Notes: generated by a model not told the origin, from the letters alone. Counted from the stretch's first letter, positions 36,298 through 49,379 are shown. The stretch is DNA of 64,000 nt from Hypomyces perniciosus (GCA_008477525.1 SPDT01000010.1:1054001-1118000), one strand, 5' to 3'. Made by a program: numbers and translations.

Positions 36298-37517
36298 TTA
36301 GAGAATTACTATTTACACACACGCATATTTCTATTTGCATACAACTTCTATTTTCGCCCTATTTAATTTTCAGCCGATTCCTCGCATCCCATACGCTAAG
36401 CCCAATTCTATATAGTAAATCATAAAGTCAAATAACAACTAGTAATTAAAATTCCTTACAGCCTTACAGCCTTACGATTTCGCCGCCCGCCAAGATCTTC
36501 CTGTATACTAAATTTCTGAAGCTATTACCACTAAACCTTATAGCCTATATAGCCGCTATACTGCACTATAAGCTATACAGAAGAGTATACAAGAGGGCCG
36601 AGGCATATACAGCCATTAAGCCAATAAATATAAAGCAGCGATTAGGGATTTTATATAATAATTTAATAATAATATAATTAAGCGCGCTTTAATATATTTC
36701 CTATAATTAGCGCATTGTAATTTATTTATATTATCTTATTATAGTAAACTTTAATTATAATAATTACTATATATAATAATAACCTTTCTATACCAATAAA
36801 ATAACTATATATATAAGGTTTTCCTATTAAAAGGTTTAAAAACTTTAATACTTGCAATATTATTAAAATCTTCTTAAATAATATATATAAATATTAAAAA
36901 TATTATTATAGCTGCCTTTTTAAAATATATTAATATTATTAGCTTTAATTGTATTTTCCTTTTTTTATATTATAATAGTAATATTATAATCATAATAAAT
37001 ATATTTTTTATTAATTTGATAATAATTTTATAAAAAAGTAATATTATTTATTATATAAAAATACTATAAATCTTTAAATTAAAATTAAAAATAGCTTATA
37101 AAATAAACTTTATTAGAATTTAATTATAAATTTAATTAATTAATAAATAGGTTAAAGAATATTAATTTATAAAATATTAAAAAGATTTAGTAAATTTAAT
37201 TTTTTAACTTTAAAAATACCTTTAAAAAATATTATATTAAAAAAGCAGGATTTTATTTAAAAGTATTTAATAATAGGTTTAAACATAAAGTGAATATAGA
37301 TTTATTAATATAGTATATTACCTATAAAAACCTAGTCTTAATGATAACCTTTATATACCGATAGCGCCAGTGTAACCGTAAATATCGTTATAGATAGGGT
37401 TTACTGTAATATATAGTATTAGATTTTAGTGGCGGGGTATAGGCGGCGGGGAAAGTGGGGCAAATTTGAAAGTTATGTGCAAATAGAAATATGCGTGTGT
37501 GTAAATAGTTATTCTCT
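36298..37517. mobile_element. 1.2-kb element with ~45-bp terminal inverted repeats
   Basis: The left end (36300-36345) contains CTATTTACACACACGCATAT and continues through a TTTCTATTTGCA block; the right end (37472-37517) is its reverse complement with few differences. The interior is partly GC-richer (36,340-36,640) and may hold the remains of a transposase start, but I cannot name a superfamily. The target duplication is unclear because both flanks are T runs. It interrupts a TGGCACAGA-family element. Confidence 0.75.
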
Positions 37518-37767
37518 TTTTTTAATGACCCTGTAATGCTTATAATTATTAGCAGCAATTTTATACTTTTATTATATATAGCATAGAATAATATAATATA
37601 CAGTACTATTTAATTATAGAGATAATTATATATACTTTTACAATATTAGCTGGCCTTTAAGCGCGACTTGCAATATATTATTCAATAAGTCTAATATAAA
37701 ATGGATTTGAATGCATTAATCAATCTTAACTATTTCGGCTTTTTAATAATAATATAACTTATAATAT

Positions 37768-40562
37768 AAGTAGTGCTATTTATATAGATAAAAATTGCTA
37801 TTTATATAGATAATCTATGCGCCACCCGCAAAAGTCTCCCTACAGCTTTTTACACTCTGCAACTTGAACTATAGCAATAATACCACTACAGCAATATCAT
37901 CAGCGCTATTACAATAATAAATATCCCTATTAACCCTTTATTAATTTAGTCTAAAAAGATAACTCGCTTTAATCTTATTAAATGCCTTAATCTTAATAGT
38001 AAAAACTATAGCCAGCTACAGTTACTTTTAAAGCTGCTAGATTTACTTAAACCCGACTATAAAATCCCACCTCTGTTACTATCTCTTTTATTTAATTCTT
38101 TTAATAATTTAATCTTTTTCCTATAGGATTTCTTTTTTAATAATAGCGCAGCTATTATTATTAAGAATAGCTCCTTACTTTGCGAGGTAAATAGAATTAT
38201 AATTAAAATATACTATAACCTCTATTGCAATTATTTTAGGAAGCTGACTTTTATAAATACTGGTATATAAAAGCTATTAACGTAAAAGATTAACTGCCCC
38301 TTTAAATTAATAGCAATAGCAATAAAAAAACTTAACTAAAAGTAGTTTTATTGCGTTAACTGCTATGTATATAATTACCCTTTATTTTTTAACCCTTTTA
38401 CTTATATTATATATTATTAGCAAATTTAAAACTAGCCTATATTTAAGTGTAACCTCTTTAAGCATAAAGTATTTCTTGCCCGTAAAATAATTAATATTAT
38501 TAAAGATGTAAGTCTTGCTAATTATATATTCTTTTATTAAAAAGATATCTATAATAATTATTAAAAGATTTATAAAAAAGGTCTTAAAGCCTTTATAGTA
38601 ATTTAAGCCTAGATTAAATACCTTTAAGATAATTATTTTCATTACTATATTAAATTTAATCTTAATAATAAAATTAAAGGCATTTTCTGGATATATGTAT
38701 AGTATAAAATAATATAAAAGCGGTTCTTTAAAGTATTAGGATTTAATAATATATATAAAACTAATAGATTTAATATATATTTATTTTAAGCGACTGGAAT
38801 TATTAATTAAAAGTTTATTGCTAATTTTGCCTTTAGCTTTATTAATATAAAAAAGGAAGATAGCTTTTAATGGCTTTATAAGCAGCTAAATTCGCTTTGT
38901 ACTGTAATTAGCGCTTTAGCTTTAATTGTCGCAATTATAAATAAAGAGCAGGCCTTCAAAAATGCATTTAGGCGTATTTTTCTAGATATAGAACAGCAGT
39001 TTTATATATATTATATTAACGCTAATATTAAAGCTAAGATTAAATTATAGTGGAAAAAGCTAAACAAAAATAATAATAATATAAATAATAATAACAATAA
39101 TAATATTATTAATAATAATTTTAATACTTAAGCTGTAATATAAAATAATACTAAGGAAGGCATTTTAAGCTTTACTTTAACTAAATATAAGTATAGCTTT
39201 AATAGTATATATAAGGTATAGAAATATATAATTTATATTAATAAAGAAGTTGATTTTAAGTTAACTTAAACTGTAATAAAGTTAGTATATAATTTTATAC
39301 AGGTATATATTTTATATTATATCTCTCGCGAATATATACTTTTCTGACTTTAATAGGCCTATTACTATATTAGACAATACTATAATTTTAACTAATAGGT
39401 TAATAGTTTAATTAAAATAGCTTATAAAGATATAAAGACTTATTTAATTTTAAATACTAATAACCTTTTATATCTTTATATAGTACTACTATAAATAATT
39501 TAAAAAAAAAGCAAAACTATATTTAAAAAGCTGCCTTTATATAAATATATTAATACATTAACTTTATAATATAGTGATAATAGTTTAATAATATTATAAT
39601 ATATATTAATTATATAGCTATTAACTTTTTTACCTAGCAATATTAGATTGCTATTATTACTTTATTTATATAAAAAAAGCTAAAGCTGCTTTAATTTTAT
39701 TATAGTATTTTTATATAATAATATACTTTACTATATAATTATTTTATCTTTTAAAGACTTAAAGTTAATAAGCCTTTAAATAAATATAATATATATTTAT
39801 AATAGTAGTTTATAAAGCTTTTAATAAATCCGCTATTATTTTATATAAAGAATCTTATTAATAGTTATATATATTAAAATCTAAATATACTACTCTTTTA
39901 TATTTAAAACCTTAATATTATATAAATCTTTATAAAAAACTTTAATTATTAAATAATAAAAAACTGCTTATATTAATTATACTTTAAGTTATTAATAGCA
40001 GTAATAATAGTAATAGGGATAGTATTAATTTTATATAATAGACTTAATAGATTTAATAGATTTAATAATTTTAATAGTTATAGTAATTATAAAAAAGGTA
40101 AAGGCAACTTAAAGGGCAACTTAAAGGGCAACCGCCTATATATTAACTAAACCTTAGTATTTAATAAGCCCCTTTATAATTTAAAATAAATAGCTTTATT
40201 AATTTATAGTAAACGCTATAAAGCTCTAGATTATTATTTTAGCGTTTTAAGGGCTATAGAGGCTTATAGGTCGCTAAAATATTATAATAATAAAGCTGTA
40301 TTTTAGCTATAGCTTTAATTAAAATTAAAAAGGGGATTAATAAAATTATACTAGCTATATAGTTAAACGAATAGTTAGCCTTTATATAAGTAAATAAAGG
40401 GGATAATAAAGATTTATTATTTAAAGTAATATAATATACTGTAAATAGCTATTATATAAAGAATTAAGTTATAGAGTGTAAGGAGCTGTAGGGAGATTTT
40501 TGCAGGTGGCGTATAAACTATCTGTATAAATAGCAATTTTTATCTGTATAAATAGCACTACT
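37768..40562 (+). mobile_element. Mutator-like element (MULE), full length, RIP-mutated
   Basis: About 2.8 kb with ~90-bp terminal inverted repeats starting AGTAGTGCTATTTATA (right end is the reverse complement). Target duplication TTATAATAT lies at 37759-37767 and 40563-40571, and the uninterrupted target is seen in related copies. The terminal repeat itself contains a doubled TGCTATT...ATACAGAT unit. Near 38,290-38,370 a frame reads NCPFKLIAIAIKK followed, past stops at expected Gln/Trp positions, by a degenerate H-x-H-N-H-like end, resembling the FAR1-type DNA-binding domain of MULE transposases. No intact frame remains. Confidence 0.8.
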
Positions 40563-40719
40563 TTATAATATTTATTAATTTATTAATTAGCAGGTATAGA
40601 CTTTAATAGACATTTAACCTATTACAAGCAATATTTATAAAAGAAGTTAATTGATATATATTTAGTAAATTAAAATAAAAAGGTTAATAAATTAATTTAT
40701 ATAATTAAATGAAAGCAAG

Positions 40720-41075
40720 GCTATCTAGATATATAAAAATTGCTATTCGCATAAATAGACCATGCGCTACCTAAAAGGTTTAGTAGCAGCAGCAGCAATA
40801 AAGATAAAGCTAATATTATAAACTACACAACAGCCAATACAGCAGTTATATAAAGAGAGAAAAGGCGACTTATAGATTAAAGACAAGGATAATAAAGTTA
40901 TACCGACAATATAGCCGGAAAAATAGTCGGCTTCAGGAGATTTTATATAAATATATTATTGCAGTAGTTTAGTTATAAAGTATAAAGAGCTGCAGGGAGA
41001 TATTTACTACTGGTAGTATATAGACTATCTATGCAAATAGCAATTTTTATTCATATAAATAGTATTACTCTTAAA
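40720..41075. mobile_element. Short non-autonomous MULE derivative
   Basis: About 350 bases flanked by the same terminal motifs: left end (AAAATTGCTATTCGCATAAA) lacks the outermost unit, right end has CTGCAGGGAGAT...GTAGTATATAGACTATCTAT...GCAATTTTTATTCATATAAA ending TATTACTCTT. Interior shows GTCGGCTT/CCGACAAT fragments also found in the 34.6 and 46.4 kb relatives. Confidence 0.65.
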
Positions 41076-41438
41076 TAAATACTATAAGAATTTAAGGAAC
41101 AAGATAAATATGTTTATTAATATTAGTAAAATATATAAATAAGTAAGTCTATTAACCCTTTTAAAACAAGCTAGGCAAAGTCCCTTTACTTATACTTAAC
41201 TATTAAATTAACACTTATCCCTTTAATATATAGATATTTTATAGACTACTATACCTTTATAATACTTTAAGTTTAAAATATATAAAGTATTTTTTTTCTT
41301 TATTTTTATTAAATAATATTTTTTAAACTTTTAACTTATATTAATTTAATATTTTAAATAAATTTATAAGTAATAATTATAAAAAGGTTTTATTTTTTTA
41401 TATATTAACTTTTAAATTTTTAATAATATTTTCTATAA

Positions 41439-43935
41439 AGTAATACTATTAAAATAAATAAAAATTACTATTAAAATAAATAGTTTATACATAGCTATAA
41501 AATTGTTTTAATAATTTCCTTTAATATATAATTTACTCCTTGATATAATATTTAATTCTAATATTGTTAAATTACTTTAAATAATAAATCTTTATTATCC
41601 CTTTTATTTATTTATATAAAGGCTAACTATTTTTTTTAGCTGTATAGCTAATATAATTTTATTAACCCTTTTTTTAATTTTAATTAAAGCTATAGCTAAA
41701 ATACAGCGTTATTATTAGAATATTTTAGCGACCTATAAGCCTCTATAGCCCTTAAAACGCTAAAATAATAATTTAAAGCTTTATAGCGTCTGCTATAAGT
41801 TAATAAAGCTATTTATCTTAAATTATAAAACGGCTTATTAAATATTAAAGTCTAGTTAATATATAGGCGGTTACCTTTTAGGTTACCTTTTAAATTGCCT
41901 TTACCCTGTTTATAATTATTATAACTATTAAATTTATTAAATCTATTAAGTCTATTATATAAAATTAATATTATCCCTACTGCTATTATTACTACTATTA
42001 ATAACTTAAAGTATAATTAATATAAGTAGTTTTATATTATTTAATAATTAAAGTTTTTTATAAAGATTTATATAATATTAAAGTTTTAAATATAAAAGAG
42101 TAATATATTTAGATTTTAATATATATAACTATTAATAAAATTCTTTATATAAAATAATAGCGGATTTATTAAAGGCTTTATAAACTACTATTATAAATAT
42201 ATATTATATTTATTTAAAGGCTTATTAACTTTAAGTCTTTAAAAGATAAAATAATTATATAGTAAAGTATATTATTATATAAAAATACTATAATAAAATT
42301 AAAGCAGCTTTAGCTTTTTTTATATAAATAAAGTAATAATAGCAATTTAATATTGCTAGGTAAAAAAGTTAATAATTATATAATTAATATATATTATAAT
42401 ATTATTAAACTACTATTATTATTTTATAAACTTAATATATTTATATATTTATATAAAAGTAGCTTTTTAAGTATAGTTTTGCTTTTTCTATTTAATTATT
42501 TATAATAATATTATATAAAAATATAAAAAGTTATTATTATTTAAACTGAAATATATGTTAATATTTTTATAAACAATTTTAATTAAACTATTAGCCTATT
42601 AATTAAAATTATAATATTATTTAATATAGCAATAAATTTATTAAAGTTAAAAAGGATATATTCGCGAAAAAATAATTTAAAATATATATTTATATAAGAT
42701 TATATACTAACTTTATTACAGTTTAAGTTAACTTAAAATTAACTTTTTTATTAATATAAATTATATACTTTTATATTTTATATATACTATTAAAGCTATA
42801 TTTATATTTAATAAAAGTAAAGCTTAAAATACTTTATTTAATATTATTTTATATTATAGTTTAAGTATTAAAATTATTATTAATAGTATTATTATTATTA
42901 TTATTTATATTATTATTATTCTTTTTTAGCTTTTTCTATTATAATTTAATTTTAGCTTTAATATTAATACTAATATAGTATATATAAAGCTATTGTTATA
43001 TATTTAAAAAATATATTTAAATGCATTTTTAAAGGCCTCCTTTTTGTTTATAATTGCAATAATTAAATTAAAGTATTAATTATAATATAAAGTAAATTCA
43101 ACTACTTATAAAGCTATTAAAAGCTATTTTCCTCTTTTATATTAATAAAGCTAAAGGCAAAAATAATAATAAACTTTTACTTAATAATTCTAATTACTTA
43201 AAATAAATATATATTAAATCTATTCATTTTATATCTATTATTAAATCTTAATAGTTTAAAAAACTACTTGTATATTATTTTATATTATAAATATACTTTA
43301 GAAACGCTTTTAATTTTATGATTAAAATTAAATTTAATATAATAATAACAATAATTATTTTAAAAGTATTTAATTTAAGTTAAAATTACTATAAAGCCTT
43401 TAAAACCTTCTTTATAAATCTTTTAATAGTTATTATAAATATCTTTTTAATAAAAGAATATATAATTAATAGGATTTAAATCTTAAATAATATTAATTAT
43501 TTGATAGTCAGGAAATACTGTATATTTAAAAAGGTTATATTGAAATATAAATTAATATTAAATTTATTAATAATATATAATATAAATAAAAAGGTTAAAA
43601 AATAAAACGTAATTATATAAATAGCAGTTAATATAATAAAATTACTTTTAATTAAATCTTTTTATTATTATTATTAATTTAAAAAAGCAGTTAAGTTTTT
43701 ATATTAATAGCTTTAAAGGCAACTGCATGTAATTACAGTTTTTACTATTAAAATCAAAGTTAATTATTTTTTTAAATTAAATTAATAAAAGGTTAATAGG
43801 GATATTTATTATTATAATAGCGTTGATAATATTACTATAATAGTATTATTACTATAGTTTAAGTTATAGAGTATGAAGAGCTATAGGGAGATTTTTACAG
43901 GTAGCGCATAGACTATCTATATAAATAGTATTACT
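41439..43935 (-). mobile_element. Second MULE copy, inverted, heavily mutated
   Basis: The reverse complement aligns with the 37.8-40.6 kb copy over its length: terminal repeats at 41439-41495 and 43870-43935, the block GGCAACTTAAAGG (here mutated, about 41,865-41,900), and the FAR1-like frame (NCFFKLIIIIK near 43,690-43,640, minus). It is about 2.5 kb, slightly shorter than the forward copy. The two copies are in opposite orientation about 880 bases apart. Confidence 0.75.
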
Positions 43936-44175
<240 letters not shown>

Positions 44176-44556
44176 TAGCCTTTAAAAGATTAATGATAAG
44201 CTTTTAATCTTTAACTATAAAGGGATTTACTATATATTCAGGTTAAGTTAATGTATAAATAGTTAGCTTTAAAGTTAATATTTTAACTATATTTATAATT
44301 ATTATTATAATTTTTATATAATAGCTTTACTGCTATTATTATATATTTACTTTTATAGCTGCCTTTATTATAGCTGTTATTATAACTATTATATAATAAT
44401 AATAAAGCTGCTACTATTATTATTACTATTATTACTATTTAAGTTATTATTTATAGAAAATCAAGGAATTAAAAGCTACAATAATTTCTATATATATAAA
44501 TTATCTATTTTAATAACAATGTTTATTTATTTTAACAATATTACTTTTTTAAATTT
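44176..44556 (-). mobile_element. MULE-family relic, inverted
   Basis: The reverse complement from 44556 reads AAAAAAGTAATATTGTTAAA and continues with blocks matching 34,570-34,700 (AATTCCTTGATTTTCTATAA aligns with AATTCCTCGATCTTCCATAA). It is thus a mutated sister of the relic at 34.56 kb; its other end is lost in the ATT tract. Confidence 0.6.
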
Positions 44557-45033
44557 AAAGCCTTTAAAATTAACAAAAAATACGCTTTATTTAACAGTGT
44601 TATTAACCTATTAATAATTATTTCATTTATAATTATATATTTACTTTAACTAGTTCTGTTCTTTACCTTTTTTCCTTCTAGTTTTAACTATATGTCCGGT
44701 CTACTCTATACTAGACAATTATATTAATATTGAAATTACAAGAATATAAAATAGCTTAATAAATATAAATATTTTTATAACTGCTATTACATTATAATTA
44801 AAATATCTTTAAAGTTATTATTAATAATTATAATAAAAACTTTATATTTGATTTTTAATAATAAATCTTTAAACTAATAAAAAAAGTTAATTTATAAATA
44901 TATAAATTAAAATTCTTTTTAAATAAAAAACATATAATATGATTTTAATAATATATTTATATTTAAATTTAAAATATTTTTCATTTAATTAATAAAAAAA
45001 CCATCAAATTTAATAATGGTTAAAAATAATAAA

Positions 45034-45064
<31 letters not shown>

Positions 45065-45442
45065 TAAAAATAAAAATAAAAATAAAAATAATATAAGTAA
45101 TATTAAAAAATATAAAATTAAATATTAAATTTAATATAAAAAAATAATAAAAAATAATAATAAATTAAAAAATTTTAATTAATTATAAATAATTATAATA
45201 ATAATTATTTTAATATTTATATTATTTTATTAATAAAAAATTAATTAATTTGTTTATAAAGTATAAAATATTTAACTTTGCTTTCATTATAATTAAATAT
45301 TCCTTTATAATTAATAAAAAAAGCTTTTAATATAAAAAGTTATAATTAAAATAAAAAAAGAATTTTAAAAAATAAAAATAAAAATAATAAAAAATAAACT
45401 AGAAAAATAAAAATAAAATTAATAATAATTATATAAATTAAA
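44557..45442. other. AT-rich sequence with an AAATA-type microsatellite
   Basis: No frames or element ends. At 45026-45090 there is a run of AAAAAT hexanucleotide units. Confidence 0.7.
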
Positions 45443-48400
45443 TGGCACAGACATGCCTGGCAACAGCTTGCGCTATTGCCACTTGATAGTAGATGACAAC
45501 AGTAGATAACAATAAATAGGCAGCCCTTTGCAGTTCGCACTTTAGTTAGTTCTTTTATTTATGCTTTTTACCTGGTTAACACTTGTCATTTTAATTACCT
45601 TGATAATGATGGGTAGTAATTTTGCATTTTTATTATATATAGTGTAATATAATGCAGTATACAGCAAGCACTATTTAATTGCAAAGATAATTATATACTT
45701 CTATAATACTACCTAGCCTTTAGCGCTAACTATACACGATTTAATAATTCCAGTATAGAATATATCTAAACAGCCTAACTAATCTAGATAATCTTAGCGT
45801 TTTTATAATAATATAACTTATAGTATCTTATAATTTAATAACTAGCTGCAACAGACTTTAATAAACTCTTAACCTACTATAAGCGATATTACCTATAAAA
45901 ATAGCTATTTATTTTATGTCTAGTAAGCTAGGATAAAAATCTTAATAAGCCAATTTATATAATTAAACAGGCCTTACTGAAATCAAATAAAGATAAGTAT
46001 TTATATTAATATATTAAAATATTAATAACCCCGCGTATAAAAGGCTATATTAAGGCTATTGCTAGATAAAGGGCCAATATATAAATATAAAGACATTAAC
46101 TTAACGTTGTACCCCCGCGGCAGGTAAAGTCGCGATTTATATTATCTGCTATACACCAGGTATAGGCTAACTTCAAGAGGCAAGCCCTAATAGTGGTAGT
46201 CTCCGCTTTAATAAAGGTGGCGCGTATATAGCCTTAGACAGCAGGAGTATTATTAACGCAGCCTCGCAGAAAAAAGGTCTTAATGCAGTTAGCCCTATTA
46301 AATACTTTATCTCTAGACGTATTAATATTGAGTAATGCTATTCATACAGATAAAAATTGCTATTCATACAGATGGTCTATGTGCCACCCGCGACAATCTC
46401 CCTACAGCTCCTTGCATAAAGATAGATATCACAGAACTAACAGTCGTAAGAGTCGCAATAACTATAACAGTCACGGCCAATACAGCAGTTACAAGGAGAG
46501 CGAGGGCGACCACTTATATGCCGACTAGACCCCAGTATCCAGCAAGCCCCTTCACCATTTAAGATAAATGACTCTGCTGGCTTACAGCAGGCTAGCGGCT
46601 ACAGAGCTCTAGATCATCGTCTCAGCGTTTTAGGGGCCGCGGAGGCTCGCAGGTTGCCAAAACATTACAACGACAAGCCGTGCCTCGGCTACAGCTTTCG
46701 CTTAAATTGAAGAGGGGATTAATACAATTACCTATGCTAGCCACAAAGCCGGGAGAATAGTCAGTCTTTATGTGGAGTGGATAGAAGGGTTAATAAGGAC
46801 CTGTTACTTAAAGTAGTAATCGAATATACTGTTATTGACTGTTATGTGAAGTATTAAGTTGCAGAGTATAAGGAGCTGTAGGGAGATTGTCGCGGGTGGC
46901 GCATAGACCATCTGTATGAATAGCAATTTTTATCTGTATGAATAGCATTACTCTTAATATTTAAATTTTACTATATAGAAAGAACTTTAGCCTATTAAAC
47001 TCTATATTTTTTATATTACTCTTTAGCGTAAAAATAATATTTACTATAATATTAAAGCTATATATAGTACTATTATTAAATATAGGTTTAGATTTACTGC
47101 CTTTTAGCGGTAATTCTACTATAAAAATAAATAGTAAACTAGCAGATATATTAATCTTAATCTTATTATTAAATATCTTAAATAAAATAGATTTAGGCAG
47201 TTCTATATTATACTTGAATCTCTTTACTAATAGACTCATATAAGTTAACTACTTTATTAATACAGGCAATACTATAGTTTTATCCTTATAATATAAAGAG
47301 ATATATAATTGTAAATAAAAAAAACCTATTATAAGAATTAAAGGTCTTAAGCTTATATAATATTAGTTAAATTAATTAAATAAATAAAATCAATTAAAGG
47401 AAAAATATAGGCAATATTTATTTAGACAGGTAACCTTTCCTTTCCCTGCATTATATATAACTATTTAATTTAAATAAAAAAGAAAACTCTTACAAGCTTT
47501 ACATAATTATAACATTTCCTTAAAAGAGCTATATTAATATCTAATAAATTTAAAAAACTATTGAAAGAAGTAAAATTAAAATAAAGATATTATAATTTAA
47601 TATAAAAGCTTATATTATTGCGGGTTTAAATAACTAATAAATAATAGTGTAAATATATATAATACTTTAAATAAAGAAGGTAATATATAGCCTAAAAATC
47701 CTAATATACCTGCCGCTTAAAGATATAATAGGATTATTATTATAATAATATATGCGATAAATGTTGATTAAATAGCAGTTGTTTTTAATATTAGTAACGC
47801 TATTCCCATTTCAGTAACTATTATTATAGTAAATAATATAAAGGGTAAAATAAATGCGATAATCTTAACTCCTTTTTTTAATTTATTTAGTAGGCGTTAT
47901 TTACACTAATATCGCTAAAAGAGAACGTATAATAAAAATAACTAATCTTTAAGCCTATTAAATGCATGATTAAATAAAGGCTATAACTATAGATACTAGT
48001 ATTTAAAATAATAATTGGCTAAATTTAAGCTAAAGGTAATTAATTTTTCCTAGTTAAATACTTTTAATAAAAAGGAGATTATTTTTTATAGAGGGCAGTA
48101 TATATATAGAAATATTATACTGTTTATAGACGCCTTTCGCAATTACACTACTATAAGTTATATAAAAGAGATTTATAAAGGTATACCTTTCTTTATATAA
48201 AAAAGATATAAAATAATATTAAAGTCAGTTATTAATATAATAGGTAAATAAATATAAAAAAAGGCCTACTCTTTAATAATAAATTAATACTTTTTTTATA
48301 GGTGTAAAATAAATATAAGTTAAGTATAAAGGCAGCTAAATATAATAATATATAATTATAAAGAATATGTATAAGGCAACTTAGTTTACAGATTTGCTAT

Positions 48401-48848
48401 AATAGTTATATATTTAGTTAAATAATCTATAATTTAATAAAGCAGTAATATTATAAATATATAATTAACCAATACTATAACTTTATATAAAAAAGTAAAA
48501 AGCTAATATCATAAAACTTTAAACCCTATAAGGATATAGTAGCAGCTTTTTAAGCTATAGTAATATAATCCTAATATTGACTAGCCTATATTAACAGTTA
48601 CTTTTAATTTATACTATTATTTAATCAATTATTGCCTTTAAACCTATATTGCGTTAATAATTCCTAGCTTAATAATTACTTTATATAATATTAATATTTT
48701 AAATAAACCTTTAAAGTCAGTACTTTATACTACTAGTAAAAAATAAAATAATATATTAAAAAGGATAAAGAAAAGTTAAAAAGAAAGTTAAATTTTAAAC
48801 CTATATTAAAAATATATTAAAGGAAATAATACTTAAAAAAAAAAACCT
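45443..48848 (+). mobile_element. TGGCACAGA-family element, left end and body
   Basis: Starts TGGCACAGACATGCCTGGCA and continues ...ACAGCTTGCGCTATTGCCACTT, then a block ending GCAGTTCGCACTTTAGTTAG shared with the end forms at 49513 and 52197. The body aligns with the copies from 57711 (+) and 52197 (-). A frame near 47,000-47,300 gives FINTGNTIVL-like sequence. At 46,083-46,330 GC is higher and mutation lighter. A MULE-derived MITE sits at 46330-46953. No intact frame. Confidence 0.65.
46330..46953. mobile_element. MULE-derived MITE with near-perfect ends
   Basis: 624 bases. Left end GAGTAATGCTATTCATACAG; the right end is its near-perfect reverse complement over about 85 bases (both sides include CGCGACAATCTCCCTACAGC). 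Target duplication TTAATATT at 46322-46329 and 46954-46961. GC content is far higher than its surroundings, and the interior aligns with the 3' region of the MULE copies, so it is an internal-deletion derivative that escaped most mutation. Confidence 0.85.
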
Positions 48849-49004
48849 ATCACGGCAAACAAAACAGCGGGTTAAGGTGATATCTTTATTATGCCTTAAA
48901 TAAGGCAAGAAGCTATAAGAATATAGTTTGAAGGTGTAGGACCAAGTTATTATGTAAGGACGTATATGATGCTGATAAGTTATTAGAGGGTAGGTTTAGT
49001 GCTA
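48849..49004 (-). repeat. Candidate LTR of an inverted Ty3/gypsy element
   Basis: On the minus strand, a polypurine run GGGGAGGAGGGTAC (about 49005-49018) is followed by TGTTATAGCACTAAACC and ends near 48849 in GTTTGCCGTGATA (TGACA-like end if C-to-T mutated). Position just after the chromodomain remnant fits the 3' LTR. I see no second LTR. Confidence 0.5.
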
Positions 49005-49018
49005 TAACAGTACCCTCC

Positions 49019-49330
49019 TCCCCTTTTTAAACTCTATTTGCCTTTAAATAGCTATTCTAAGATTATATATATTCTTATCCTTTTATTATATTAATTCTGT
49101 TATAAGCGGCTGCTGCGTTGCAGGTCTGGCTAGTCAGTTATCTTCCTCTTTTAACTTAGGCAGGCGGGCCAGGTTTATCAGGGTTTTTTAAATAGCATTC
49201 TAAAAAGGCGGCGTCTTATCCTTTTAAGTCCTTTATAGGTTGCCAGTTTAGTATATAGTGTTTCTAAGCTATATAATAATATAGGCTATCCTCATTATAG
49301 CAGCCTAAGTTCTTATTAAATTCCTACTTT
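49019..49330 (-). pseudogene. Ty3/gypsy integrase C-terminal chromodomain remnant
   Basis: The minus-strand frame reads NWQPIKDLKG followed by ECYLKNPDKPGPPA, matching the end of the chromodomain that closes the integrase of fungal chromoviruses (WEP...L...YL...NPDxPGPP). Stops at Gln/Trp-type positions break it. The polypurine tract and LTR follow directly. Confidence 0.55.
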
Positions 49331-49379
49331 TCTATTACTTTATTTATTTTATTATCTCTTATCACGAAGGTGATCAATG

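Larger units (their letters stand above)
36160..40720 (+). mobile_element. Left part of a TGGCACAGA-family element, split by two insertions
   Basis: The segments 36160-36297, 37518-37767 and 40563-40720 line up in order with the uninterrupted copies starting at 45443 and 57711. The first begins TGGTATATATATGCCTAGTAA, a C-to-T-mutated form of TGGCACAGACATGCCTGGCA. The gaps are filled by a 1.2-kb inverted-end element and by a MULE. The host copy is thus older than both. It has no surviving frame; the downstream part is lost or unrecognised. Confidence 0.7.

Noticed and set aside
38382..38642. 86-codon minus-strand frame in the MULE
   Set aside because: Antisense to the transposase remnant in AT-rich DNA where stop-free antisense frames arise easily; no domain.
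46961..47239. 92-codon minus-strand frame
   Set aside because: Antisense to the body of the TGGCACAGA-family element, which reads protein-like on the plus strand.
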